The notes beneath the pieces are model-generated. The model did no database searches, was not told where the DNA came from, and worked only from the letters and a program-made list of their open reading frames with translations. A DNA stretch of 64,000 nt from Bifidobacterium animalis subsp. animalis ATCC 25527. GTDB lineage: Bacteria; Actinomycetota; Actinomycetes; Actinomycetales; Bifidobacteriaceae. Location of the stretch: contig NC_017834.1 in NCBI RefSeq assembly GCF_000260715.1, positions 62,001-126,000 on the forward strand, in the 5' to 3' direction. Positions 53,941 to 62,532 of this stretch are shown here, piece by piece (the stretch's first letter is position 1; each line of letters opens with the position of its first letter). The position numbers were made by a program, and so were the translations under genes.

Positions 53941-54304
53941 GCACTTGATTTGTCTTGCTAGGGAAGGGCTAGTGGGGCAAACCAAGCACAGCCTACTTGA
54001 TTCATCTCAAAATCGCGTTGCCGGTGATATGAACCAAGTAGTGCCCGCATAAGAGGTCTCGCGGAGATGGAATCTGCGGAAGAAAACAAGTGCCGACTAC
54101 TTGATTTGTTTCACTGCCGGAAGTGGAATGAGACAAACCAGTGCGAATAGTGTCAGGTTCGTCGCACTGAGGGGAGACTGGTGTGACAAACCCGTGCAGA
54201 TAGTGCCGTGTTCGTCACGCTGAGAGGAGGGCTAGTGCGACAAACCCGGCACTGCGTACTTGATTTGTCTCGCAGATTCCCCAGATTGAAACAAATCAAG
54301 TACG
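53941..54304. repeat. Array of 48-50-bp imperfect palindromes at 52-bp steps
   Basis: Units at about 53941-53990, 53993-54041, 54044-54094 (weak), 54096-54144, 54150-54197, 54203-54252 and 54255-54304. The left arm is like GTACTTGATTTGTCTC and the right arm its inverse (GAGACAAACCAAGTGC). The last unit is the most regular. The arms differ from the TGCGTAA family but share TTTGTCTC/GAGACAAA. It fills the gap between fprA and the P-type ATPase. Confidence 0.75.
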
Positions 54305-54322
54305 GATGCCAGCATGACTCGC

Positions 54323-56539
54323 TTACTTGCGGTTGAACAGCGCCGTCAGTGCCCACAGAATGGAGACGACGTCGATCGCCTCCTGCAGGAACGCGCCGAC
54401 GACCACGGGGATCAGGTTGAACGCGGCGCACACCATGCCCACGATCGCAAGCGCGATGCCGATGAGCACGGCCTGCAGCATGCGCTGTTTGGTCTGCCGG
54501 GCGATCTTCACGCCGAGCGGCACGGCGCCGATGTCGTCGTTCATGATCACCACTTCGGCGCTTTCCGAGGCGGCCGTGGACGTGCCGTCGGTCATTGCCA
54601 TGCCGATGTCGGCGACCGCGAGCACCGGCGAATCGTTCACGCCGTCGCCCACCATCATCGTCACATCGCGGTGGATCGGCTCACCGAGCAGCTTCGCCAG
54701 GAACCGCTCCCAGCCAGACTTGCGGCCGGTCTTCTCGGCGGCCGCGGCCTCGCGCACGGCATTCACCTTGTCTTGCGGCAGCAGTTCATAGCGCACGTCG
54801 GTGATGCCCACCTCGTTCGCGATGATCATGGCAGACGCCTTCTTGTCGCCGGTGAGCATCGTCTCTTCCTTCACGCCGAGCTCGCGCAGTTCTGCGATCG
54901 CCTGCTTCGCGTCGTACCGCGGCACGTCGCGCAGCACGATGCGCGCGGCGAGCTTGCCGTCGATGGCGATGTACGTGGCCATCTCGTCGGGTTCGAGTTT
55001 GGTGGGCCACAGTTTGGCGGCGTCGCGGTCCGCTTGTTCCATCGCCTTCTCGTTGCGTGCCTCTTCCTGCGCAGTGTGCACTTCCTGCGATGCGATGGAC
55101 TGCTCGGTCACGAAGGCGAAACGCCCCACCTCCACCTTGTGGCCGTCCACCGTGCCGGTGACGCCCTTGCCTGGCGTCTCGGTGACGTTGCCCACTACAG
55201 GGTAGTTCTCGTTGGGGTTCGGCAGTTCGCGCTGGCCGGTGTTCAGATTCCCGTCATTCGCCGTTTTCCCGCTCGAACTCGGCAGTCTGTGCAAGCGTGC
55301 CATCGCCTCCTTGCCGGCGGCGACGATTCCCTTGGCGAGCACGTGCACCGAGAATCCCTCCACCATGCCGGCGAGCATGAGGATCTCGTCTTCGGAGATG
55401 TTCGCAGGCATGTCCTTGGCCTTTTCGACGCGCACCACCTGCGGCTGCTTGACGGTGAGCGTGCCCGTCTTGTCGAAGAACACATGCGTGACGCGACCCA
55501 GATTCTCCAGCACATCCTGAGATTTGATGAGAATCTTCTGCTTGGCGAGACGTGCGGTGCCGGCGACGTATGCGACCGGCGCTGCGATGAGCAGCGGGCA
55601 TGGCGTGGCGAGCACGAGCACCTGGGCGAAGCGCAGTCCGGTGCCCGAGACGATCCACGCGACGATTGCAATCGCGAATGAGATGATGGTGAACGGCACG
55701 GCGAGCATGTCGGCGGTGCGCACCACGGCGGCGCGCGATTCCTCCGCGGACGAGACGAGTTTCAGGATCTGCTGGTACTGCGAATCCGCGGCAAGCGAGG
55801 TGGTGCGCAGCATCATCGTGGTTGAGCCATTGATGGAGCCCGAGAGCACCTTCGCGCCGGCGAACAGGGTGCGCGGCACCGGCTCGCCGTTGATGTTGCT
55901 CAGGTCGACGCTTGCGGTGCCGGAGAGCAGCTGGCCGTCGACGGGGACGATTTCGCCGGGCAGCACGATGAGCACCGAACCGAGATTGACGTCGTTCACC
56001 GGGACCGTGTCGAAATGACCGTTCCCCATATTGATCGGCTTGCCTTCGCGCTGTGCCTGCTCGACGGCCTGCTGCACCTTGCGGAAGCCTTCCTCGGTCA
56101 TTTCCGTGTCGCCGCCGTCCGTTGTACCGGGCAGCGTGACCACATGCGCCTGCTGCGGTGCCGCCTTGATGAGCGCAGTGAGATTGCCGCGCGCCTTGTT
56201 CTGCGCGTACGATTCGATCGCCTCGCCGGAGGCCACCATGAGCACCACTGCCCACGACGCCCAGTATTGCTGCACGCAGACGGTGGAGATGAGCGCGACG
56301 ATGGCGAGCAGATCGACGCCGACATGGCCGTGCCTAATGCTTTCGATCATCTCGCGGATGCTTGTGTAGATGGTCCATGCCACGAACAGGATGATGATCC
56401 ATTCGCCCACACCCGGGTCAAATGCGGGGTGAATGTGGCCCCACGGGCGCCATTGTGGAATGAGGGCCAGCGGTATGGCCGCCAGAATGGTGAGAGGAAG
56501 GAGCGGAACTTCCTTGCAAAGATCGATGATTTTCTTCAT
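54323..56539 (-). CDS. Heavy-metal P1B-type ATPase
   Basis: Protein of 738 aa, without N-terminal metal-binding domain. The metal-site motif is LATPCPLLIA, phosphorylation motif DKTGTLT, hinge MVGDGVNDSPVLAVADIG. Two motifs deviate: the actuator TGES is NGEPVP, and the nucleotide-domain HP dipeptide appears as VHV. An insertion of about 60 residues rich in Gln/Glu lies in the actuator domain. AAGGAGATG precedes the start. Exports a soft metal such as Cu, Zn or Cd; the ion is not decided. Confidence 0.88.
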   Translation of the reverse strand: MKKIIDLCKEVPLLPLTILAAIPLALIPQWRPWGHIHPAFDPGVGEWIIILFVAWTIYTSIREMIESIRHGHVGVDLLAIVALISTVCVQQYWASWAVVLMVASGEAIESYAQNKARGNLTALIKAAPQQAHVVTLPGTTDGGDTEMTEEGFRKVQQAVEQAQREGKPINMGNGHFDTVPVNDVNLGSVLIVLPGEIVPVDGQLLSGTASVDLSNINGEPVPRTLFAGAKVLSGSINGSTTMMLRTTSLAADSQYQQILKLVSSAEESRAAVVRTADMLAVPFTIISFAIAIVAWIVSGTGLRFAQVLVLATPCPLLIAAPVAYVAGTARLAKQKILIKSQDVLENLGRVTHVFFDKTGTLTVKQPQVVRVEKAKDMPANISEDEILMLAGMVEGFSVHVLAKGIVAAGKEAMARLHRLPSSSGKTANDGNLNTGQRELPNPNENYPVVGNVTETPGKGVTGTVDGHKVEVGRFAFVTEQSIASQEVHTAQEEARNEKAMEQADRDAAKLWPTKLEPDEMATYIAIDGKLAARIVLRDVPRYDAKQAIAELRELGVKEETMLTGDKKASAMIIANEVGITDVRYELLPQDKVNAVREAAAAEKTGRKSGWERFLAKLLGEPIHRDVTMMVGDGVNDSPVLAVADIGMAMTDGTSTAASESAEVVIMNDDIGAVPLGVKIARQTKQRMLQAVLIGIALAIVGMVCAAFNLIPVVVGAFLQEAIDVVSILWALTALFNRK

Positions 56540-56773
56540 CGCATCTCCTTACGTCGGTATCGTCTTCCACACCTGCCTGCCGTTGCGCATGCGGGTGAGG
56601 AAAGCTAGCTTCACGCCTTGTTAGCCCATCGAACACGGCGCCCGGCTTGGCGCGCTTACGACACACGGCGTAAAAAGATTGCTGCATATTCAGTTGTATT
56701 CGCGCGTTTGCCGCGCATGGGTTCTCACTATAGCAAAACGCGCCCACTGGTGTGTTCCCGGTACAGGTGATAT

Positions 56774-56813
56774 GGCAAGAGGGTCTGCAGATCGCTCTGC
56801 AGACCCTCTTGCC
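56774..56813 (-). terminator. Hairpin after the HtrA-like gene
   Basis: An 18-bp perfect stem (GGCAAGAGGGTCTGCAGA) with a 4-nt loop, 21 bp beyond the stop. Confidence 0.75.
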
Positions 56814-56833
56814 GAACCGGTCAACTCAGGTGT

Positions 56834-58687
56834 TTACCACATGCCGAACGGATCGATGAGTCCGTCGTTGTTGCGGTTGCGATTGTTGTTGTCGCTGTTG
56901 CCATCGTTGTTATTGTTATTGTCGTTGTTCTGGTTCTGGTCGTTCTGGCTGTTGTTGTTCTGGTTGTTCTGGCTGTCGCTGCGGTTGTTGCCGTTCACCG
57001 CCGCCTCGGCCTGGTCGAAGGTCACGTTGAGTTCCATCGTGTGACCGTCGCGCACCACGGTGAGTTTCGCGGTGGACCCCATTGCCGCGGCACGTACGAA
57101 TCCGAGCAGCGAGTAGTTGTTGTTCACGGCGAGGCCGTTGAAGCCCACGATCGTGTCGCCGGTCTTCACGCCGGCCTTGGCTGCCGGGCTGTTCGCGACG
57201 ACCGACTTGACCACGGCGCCACCGCGGGTCACGCCGTCCGCCTCCACCGTGGCGCTCTGGATCGTGACGCCGAGCGCCACATGTTCCACCTTGCCGTTCT
57301 TGATGATCTCGTCGGAGACCCGCTTCACCAGATTCGCCGGGATTGCGAAGCCGATGCCGATGGAGCCGGCGGTCTGGGTGCTCGAAGCGGTGGAGGCGAT
57401 CGACGAGTTGATGCCGATCACCTGGCCGGCCGCATTGAAGGTGGGGCCGCCCGAATTGCCCGGGTTGATCGCGGCGTCGATCTGCACGGCGTTGGTGACG
57501 ATGGCGTTGTTGTTCTCTTCGTCCATCACGGTGACGGGTCGGTTCAGCGCGGAGACGATGCCGGTGGTCACGGTGCCGTCGTAGCCGAGCGGATTGCCGA
57601 TGGCCATGACCGGCTCACCCGGCGTCAGGCTGTCGGAATTCGCGAATGTGATGGGCGTCAGGTCTTTCGGCGGATTGTCGAGCTTGATCACGGCGAGATC
57701 GGTCGTGGAATCGGTGCCCACCACCTTCGCGCTGTAGATATCGCCGTTGTCGAGCGTCACCTGAATCTGCTTGGCGCCGGAGACCACGTGGTTGTTCGTC
57801 ACAATATGACCCTCTTTGTCGAGGATCGCGCCGGAGCCCTTGGCTTCGCCCTGGTCCACGACGGTCTGGATCGACACGACCGACTTCGACACATTCGCGG
57901 AGACTCCGGCCCAGTTCGGTGCCTCGCCGCCTTCCACCGGGGCCGATCCGGAGCCGTGGCTGTTCGATGACAGGCTGCTCAGCGAACTTGACGTGGGGAT
58001 TTTCACCCAGCCGTTGGTGAGCGCCGCATAGCCGACGCCCAGGCAGATCGCCGCCGCAACGAGTGCCGCGACCACCGCGACAATGATGTTGCTCGGCGTG
58101 CGTGCCGGTTGCCCCTGCTGTGGGCTGCCCGGCCCGAACGGCGACTGTGTCGGGCCGTTCGGATTGCCCGGACCTGCCGGCGTGCCGTTGCTGGGCGTGA
58201 ACGGATTGCCCGTTGGCACACCGTACGGATTGCGGTTCTGCGCATTCGGTGCGCCCTGTGGCGCGTTCTGCTGGTTCTGGTCCACGCGCACGCCATATGG
58301 CATGTTCTGCGGATTGTTCTGCGTCTGGTACGGTAGTCCGGACTGCTGTGCGTTCGGCGCACCCTGCTGCGGGGGCGTCGGGATGCGCGTCGTCTCCTGC
58401 TGGGACGTCGGCGCATACGCACCGTATTGCGGTGCCAAGCGGTACGGTTCCGGTTTGCGGGTCTCGTCCACCGAAGTCGAGTCGTTCTTCTCGCCTTGCT
58501 CGGTGGCGGAACCGGAAACCGGCGTCAGCACGGAGGTCGGCTGTTCGTCTGCAGGCGCGGCAGGTGCGGCAGGTGCTGTGTTCGAATCTTCGGTGTTCGC
58601 GCCAATGTTGGCGTCGGTGTGGTGCTCGTCGGAGCCTGCGTTCTGGTCCGGCGTGCCGGTAGGCCAATTGTTGTTGTCGTCAGCCAT
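56834..58687 (-). CDS. HtrA/DegP-like S1C serine protease with PDZ domain
   Basis: Membrane-anchored quality-control protease of 617 aa. A long Pro/Gln/Asn-rich cytoplasmic part (about 200 residues) precedes one helix (IIVAVVAALVAAAICLGVGYAAL). Then comes the protease with His in IVTNNHVVSG, Asp in DSTTDLAVIKL and Ser in NPGNSGGPTFN, and a PDZ domain (GVKTGDTIVGFNG). The C-terminus is an Asn/Asp/Gln-rich tail of about 50 residues. GGGAGAG precedes the ATG. Confidence 0.93.
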   Translation of the reverse strand: MADDNNNWPTGTPDQNAGSDEHHTDANIGANTEDSNTAPAAPAAPADEQPTSVLTPVSGSATEQGEKNDSTSVDETRKPEPYRLAPQYGAYAPTSQQETTRIPTPPQQGAPNAQQSGLPYQTQNNPQNMPYGVRVDQNQQNAPQGAPNAQNRNPYGVPTGNPFTPSNGTPAGPGNPNGPTQSPFGPGSPQQGQPARTPSNIIVAVVAALVAAAICLGVGYAALTNGWVKIPTSSSLSSLSSNSHGSGSAPVEGGEAPNWAGVSANVSKSVVSIQTVVDQGEAKGSGAILDKEGHIVTNNHVVSGAKQIQVTLDNGDIYSAKVVGTDSTTDLAVIKLDNPPKDLTPITFANSDSLTPGEPVMAIGNPLGYDGTVTTGIVSALNRPVTVMDEENNNAIVTNAVQIDAAINPGNSGGPTFNAAGQVIGINSSIASTASSTQTAGSIGIGFAIPANLVKRVSDEIIKNGKVEHVALGVTIQSATVEADGVTRGGAVVKSVVANSPAAKAGVKTGDTIVGFNGLAVNNNYSLLGFVRAAAMGSTAKLTVVRDGHTMELNVTFDQAEAAVNGNNRSDSQNNQNNNSQNDQNQNNDNNNNNDGNSDNNNRNRNNDGLIDPFGMW

Positions 58688-58861
58688 CGACTCTCCCTAT
58701 ATGTCTCCTCATGATCGCGCTCGGGCAATCTATTCTTGTGATAGTACTCAGTTAAGCCACGTCTTCTTGAAGTTTCCTGAATGTCCACTGAAAACTGAAT
58801 TGTTCTTTCGAAAAAGAATCTTTGGAATTCACGAGACCGCATTTTCCGCTACGCTTGCAGT

Positions 58862-59476
58862 GTGCAGACCGATTTCTCCGCCGTCGTGTTCGACTATTTC
58901 GACGTGCTCGTGGACTGGCGCCCGCGTCGCGTGGTGGGCGCGTTCTACCCGCCCGGCGTCACCGACATGTTCTTCGACGACCATGACCCGCACGGCTACG
59001 AATTCTGCCGTGCGCGCGCCGTCGCCGGTGTGCCGGATGGCAAGATTCTCGACGACTACACCCGCGAGCACGGTCCCGCGGTCGGCTGGATTCTGCGCCT
59101 GCTGCTGCAGCATCGCGCGCTTGGATTCTACGATATGCCCGTCGGCATGCCCACATTGCTTCGCGAGCTGCGGGCCGCCGGCGTGCGCATGGTCGGCCTG
59201 GCGAGCTGCTCGGAGACCGCGGTCGAGCAGATGCAGGTGAAATACCCGTGGCTCGGCCTGCTCGACGGCACAATGGTCTCCGCGCGCGAATGCATTGCCA
59301 AACCGGAGTCTGCGCTGTTCGAACGCGCGATTCGCGCCTTCCATCTCGACCCCGCGCACACGCTGTTCGTCGAGAACAACGCCGCCAACACCGCCGCCGC
59401 ATGCGAACTCGGATTGCATGCCGTGCGTTTCGAATCCGCCGAGCAGATTCGCGCGCTGCTGCTCCCGGTCTCATAA
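58862..59476 (+). CDS. HAD superfamily hydrolase, YihX-like
   Basis: Protein of 204 aa. Motif I is AVVFDYFDVLVDWRPRR, resembling YihX-type FDxxGVLVDWNPR; motif II is in MVGLASCSE, the lysine in CIAKPESALF and motif IV in LFVENNAANTAAA, where the usual DD/DN is EN. It starts at GTG with no ribosome binding site but TACGCT 6 bp upstream, suggesting a leaderless transcript. A small phosphatase of unknown substrate. Confidence 0.82.
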   Translation: MQTDFSAVVFDYFDVLVDWRPRRVVGAFYPPGVTDMFFDDHDPHGYEFCRARAVAGVPDGKILDDYTREHGPAVGWILRLLLQHRALGFYDMPVGMPTLLRELRAAGVRMVGLASCSETAVEQMQVKYPWLGLLDGTMVSARECIAKPESALFERAIRAFHLDPAHTLFVENNAANTAAACELGLHAVRFESAEQIRALLLPVS

Positions 59477-59520
59477 GTGCCGTCAGTGCCGATCGCCCCC
59501 CCCAACTCGGTCGTGCGGTG

Positions 59521-59910
59521 CGCTCCATTGGCTCATCTGTGTGCTGCTGCGAAATCTGGCCGATGAGGAGGACTCTCCATTGGCTGGTGTATGCCGATGC
59601 GCCCAAAGTAGCCAATGAGGAGACCAGATTGCGTGCGGCCGCCCGGTTCGGATGCGTTCCGTTGGCCGGTTTGTTCCTATCTGCGAAGAACGGCCACTGT
59701 GGCGCGTCACTCGGCGGCTATTCCATGACGATATGCGAAAAATGGACGATAGAGCGAGACGAATGTGCCGAATCTTCAATGGAAGAGATTTTCAGTCTCC
59801 GTTTTTTGGCTGATTTGTTCTTTAGATGCGGATAGTGGCCGTTGGAGGGTGCGATTCAGCGGCCACTCCGTGCTCGCTTGCGAAGAATGGCCGTTCGGGT
59901 AGCCATGCTG
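59521..59910. repeat. Array of about 50-bp palindromes with CTCCATTGGC arms
   Basis: Clear units at 59521-59570 and 59573-59622 (CTCCATTGGCT ... AGCCAATGAGGAG, 52 bp apart). More degenerate GGCT/GGCC arms lie at 59664, 59716, 59808 and 59861, with 52-53-bp steps inside pairs. It fills the 470-bp gap before tgt. No gene is credible in this stretch. Confidence 0.65.
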
Positions 59911-59931
59911 TTCACGCGGACAACCGCACGC

Positions 59932-59946
59932 CTTAGAATTGCGCAC
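59932..59946 (+). promoter_or_regulatory. Putative -10 element for leaderless tgt transcript
   Basis: TTAGAATT lies at about 59932, so TAGAAT ends 8-9 bp before the ATG. No Shine-Dalgarno sequence is present. Transcription would begin at or next to the A of the start codon. Confidence 0.5.
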
Positions 59947-61284
59947 ATGACAGCGAATACAGAGAGCATTGTGCAGGCACCGGCCCCGCAGCTGGTGGAG
60001 CATCCGCGCGGCGCGGAACCGGGCAAACCCGGTGACCGCAGCGCCTTCCGTTTTGAACAGACCACGCGACTGCCGGATTCCCCGAACGGCAAGGGCAAAG
60101 GCGGCGCCCGCTATGGCCGCACCGGCATTCTGCACACGCCACACGGCGACATCAAGACGCCGGCATTCGTGCCGGTGGCCACGCAAGGTGCAATGAAGGC
60201 CGTGCTGCCGGAATCGATGACCCAGCTCGGCGCACAGTGTCTGCTGTCGAACGCGTTCCACCTGTACGAGCGCCCCGGTGAGGACGTGCTTGACGAGGCG
60301 GGCGGTCTCGCGAAGTTCATGAACTGGAACGGCCCGACTTTCACCGACTCCGGTGGATTCCAGGTGCTTTCGCTCGGCGCAGGCTTCAAGAAGACGTTGG
60401 CGATGGATGTGAAGGGCATGAAGTCCGACGACGTGATTGCCGAAGGCAAGGAGCGCATGGCGTTCGTGGACGAGGACGGCGTCACGTTCAAGTCGCCGCT
60501 CAACGGCTCGCTGCACCGCTTCTCCGCCGAGATTTCGATGAACATCCAGCACAAGCTCGGCGCCGACATCATGTTCGCGTTCGACGAGCTCACGACGCTC
60601 ATGAACACGCGCCGCTACCAGGAGAACTCGGTTGAGCGCACCTATCGCTGGGCACAGCGTTGCGTCGCCGAGCATGAGCGGCTCACGCAGTCACGCCTCG
60701 GCAAGCCGTACCAGGCACTCTATGGTGTGGTGCAGGGTGCGAACTACGAGGATTTGCGCCGGCATGCGGCCTCGCAGATTGCCTCGCTCGACTTCGACGG
60801 CGTCGGCATAGGCGGCGCGATGGAGAAGCGGATCATCGGCGACATCTGCGCGTGGATCTGCGACGAGATGCCCGAAAGCCGGCCCCGGCACGTGCTCGGC
60901 ATCGCCGCGGTGGACGACATCTTCGCCTGCGTGGAGAACGGCGGCGACACCTTCGATTGCGTGGCGCCGGCGCGTTGCGGGCGTAACGGCGCGATCTTCA
61001 CGCGCGGCGGCCGTTACAACATCAAACGCGCGCAGTACAAGCACGATTTCGGTCCGCTCGAGGAGGGCTGCCAGTGCTACACGTGCACGCACTACACGCG
61101 TGCCTATGTGGACCACCTGCTGCGTGCGCACGAGATGAACGGGTTCACGCTTGCCACAATCCACAACGAGTACTTCTTCGTGCATTTGCTCGACGACATC
61201 CGCGCCTCGATCGACGGCGGCTATTTCGACGAGTTCCGCGACGAGACGCTCGCGCGTTTCTACGCGAACGGCTCGCGCGGCTGA
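59947..61284 (+). CDS. tgt: tRNA-guanine transglycosylase
   Basis: Protein of 445 aa; family members are usually about 380, the excess being an N-terminal extension of about 50 residues. It exchanges guanine 34 of certain tRNAs for a queuosine precursor. GRTGILHTPHGDIKTPAFVPVATQGAMK opens the domain; FTDSGGFQVLS carries an active-site Asp, FAFDELTTL another, and CQCYTCTHYTRAYVDHL is the zinc site with a downstream His. The ATG at 59947 is chosen on the -10 element; a frame to 59842 runs into the repeats. Confidence 0.95.
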   Translation: MTANTESIVQAPAPQLVEHPRGAEPGKPGDRSAFRFEQTTRLPDSPNGKGKGGARYGRTGILHTPHGDIKTPAFVPVATQGAMKAVLPESMTQLGAQCLLSNAFHLYERPGEDVLDEAGGLAKFMNWNGPTFTDSGGFQVLSLGAGFKKTLAMDVKGMKSDDVIAEGKERMAFVDEDGVTFKSPLNGSLHRFSAEISMNIQHKLGADIMFAFDELTTLMNTRRYQENSVERTYRWAQRCVAEHERLTQSRLGKPYQALYGVVQGANYEDLRRHAASQIASLDFDGVGIGGAMEKRIIGDICAWICDEMPESRPRHVLGIAAVDDIFACVENGGDTFDCVAPARCGRNGAIFTRGGRYNIKRAQYKHDFGPLEEGCQCYTCTHYTRAYVDHLLRAHEMNGFTLATIHNEYFFVHLLDDIRASIDGGYFDEFRDETLARFYANGSRG

Positions 61285-61306
61285 GTGTATATCGCAAGCG
61301 ATATGG

Positions 61307-61340
61307 GAAACGGCTGATTTCGTTGGAAATCAGCCGTTTT
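61307..61340 (-). terminator. Hairpin downstream of tRNA-Gly
   Basis: AAACGGCTGATTTC and GAAATCAGCCGTTT around GTTG, immediately 3' of the tRNA on the minus strand. Same stem as at 52198-52229. Confidence 0.75.
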
Positions 61341-61343
61341 CAG

Positions 61344-61417
61344 TGGAGCGGATGACGGGAGTCGAACCCGCCTTTAAAGCTTGGGAAGCTTTCGTTCTAC
61401 CGATGAACTACATCCGC
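61344..61417 (-). tRNA. tRNA-Gly (anticodon CCC)
   Basis: Acceptor GCGGATG/CATCCGC, D arm GTTCATCGGTAGAAC, anticodon stem AAAGC/GCTTT with loop TTCCCAA, T arm CGGGTTCGACTCCCG. CCA is encoded (61344-61346). Confidence 0.95.
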
Positions 61418-61511
61418 AATGCGTGCCCGCGGCGACGCACGTTCGACAGTCTACCATAGATGCGGCATAAGCGCGCGCCGCGTTCGCAGGGGCGTCCACA
61501 ACCATGCAGGC

Positions 61512-62483
61512 TCAGTGCTGGCGGTACTGCGAATACTGAGCGTAGCCCGCAACCTGCGGCGAAGCGGCGCCGGGAGCAATCTGCCCCATGTCGACGGCCA
61601 TCTGGTTCAGGCGCGCGATGCGGTCTTCGGTCGGCGGGTGCGTGGAGAACAATCTGGACATGTCGGCACCGCGGAACGGCGACTCGATCATCATGGCGGC
61701 GGTGGAGGTGTCGGTGCTCGTCTTCGGTAGCGGATTCTGGTCGACGCCGGCCGAGATCTTCTGCAGCGCGGAGGCGAGCGCGAGCGGGTCGCCGGTGAGT
61801 TCGCTGCCGTCTTCGTCGGCGTCGTATTCGCGGGTGCGCGAGATTGCCATCTGGATGAGCGAGGCGGCGATCGGCGCAAGCACGGCGGAGAGCACGATGC
61901 CGATGAGTCCGGGAAGTCCGGCACCGTTGTCGCGGTCGCGGTTCGAGCTCGACGAATTGCCTATGTACATCATCGAATACCCGAGATAGGTGAGCACGGT
62001 GGCCATGGCGCCGGCAATCGCCGACGTGCGGATGTCGCGGTTGTACACATGCATGAGCTCGTGCCCGAGCACGCCGCGAATCTCACGTTCGTCGAGAATG
62101 CGCAGAATGCCCTGCGTGCAGCAGACGGCGGCGTGGTTCTCGTTGCGGCCGGTGGCGAAGGCGTTCGGCGTCTCGGTGGGTGCGATGTAGATGCGCGGCA
62201 TCGGCTTGCCCGCACGCTGCGACAGTTCGCGCACGATGCGGTAGAGCTCGGGCGCCTGCTGTTCCGTTACCGGCTGCGCGTGCATCGACGCGATTGCGAG
62301 CTTGTCGGAGAACCAGTACGAGATGAACGACGTGCCGACGCCGATGGCCAAGTAGATGCCGAGCGTGGACGTGCGCGCGCCGGTGACCCACCAGATGAGC
62401 ATGATGATCGCCCACATGATCGCGAACAGTGCAGCCGTTTTCAGGCCATTGTAATGGTTGTGCAAGTGCAGTTTGCCAGTCAT
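61512..62483 (-). CDS. htpX: M48 family zinc metalloprotease HtpX
   Basis: Membrane protease of 323 aa for misfolded membrane proteins. Two N-terminal helices, IYIAPTETPNAFATGRN, HExxH in GVLGHELMHVYNRDI, two further helices, and the third zinc ligand in AISRTREYDADEDG are all present. FSTHPPTEDRIARL ends the domain. No ribosome binding site is visible, and TACACT lies 7 bp before the ATG, again pointing to a leaderless mRNA. Downstream of it lies tRNA-Gly. Confidence 0.94.
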   Translation of the reverse strand: MTGKLHLHNHYNGLKTAALFAIMWAIIMLIWWVTGARTSTLGIYLAIGVGTSFISYWFSDKLAIASMHAQPVTEQQAPELYRIVRELSQRAGKPMPRIYIAPTETPNAFATGRNENHAAVCCTQGILRILDEREIRGVLGHELMHVYNRDIRTSAIAGAMATVLTYLGYSMMYIGNSSSSNRDRDNGAGLPGLIGIVLSAVLAPIAASLIQMAISRTREYDADEDGSELTGDPLALASALQKISAGVDQNPLPKTSTDTSTAAMMIESPFRGADMSRLFSTHPPTEDRIARLNQMAVDMGQIAPGAASPQVAGYAQYSQYRQH

Positions 62484-62532
62484 AGAGCCTAGTGTACGGC
62501 AAATGCGAGCGGTGGGCGGGTGAATTCGCGCA

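Noticed and set aside
53941..54304. CRISPR array
   Set aside because: Each unit is a palindrome with related sequence throughout; there are no invariant repeats with unique spacers.
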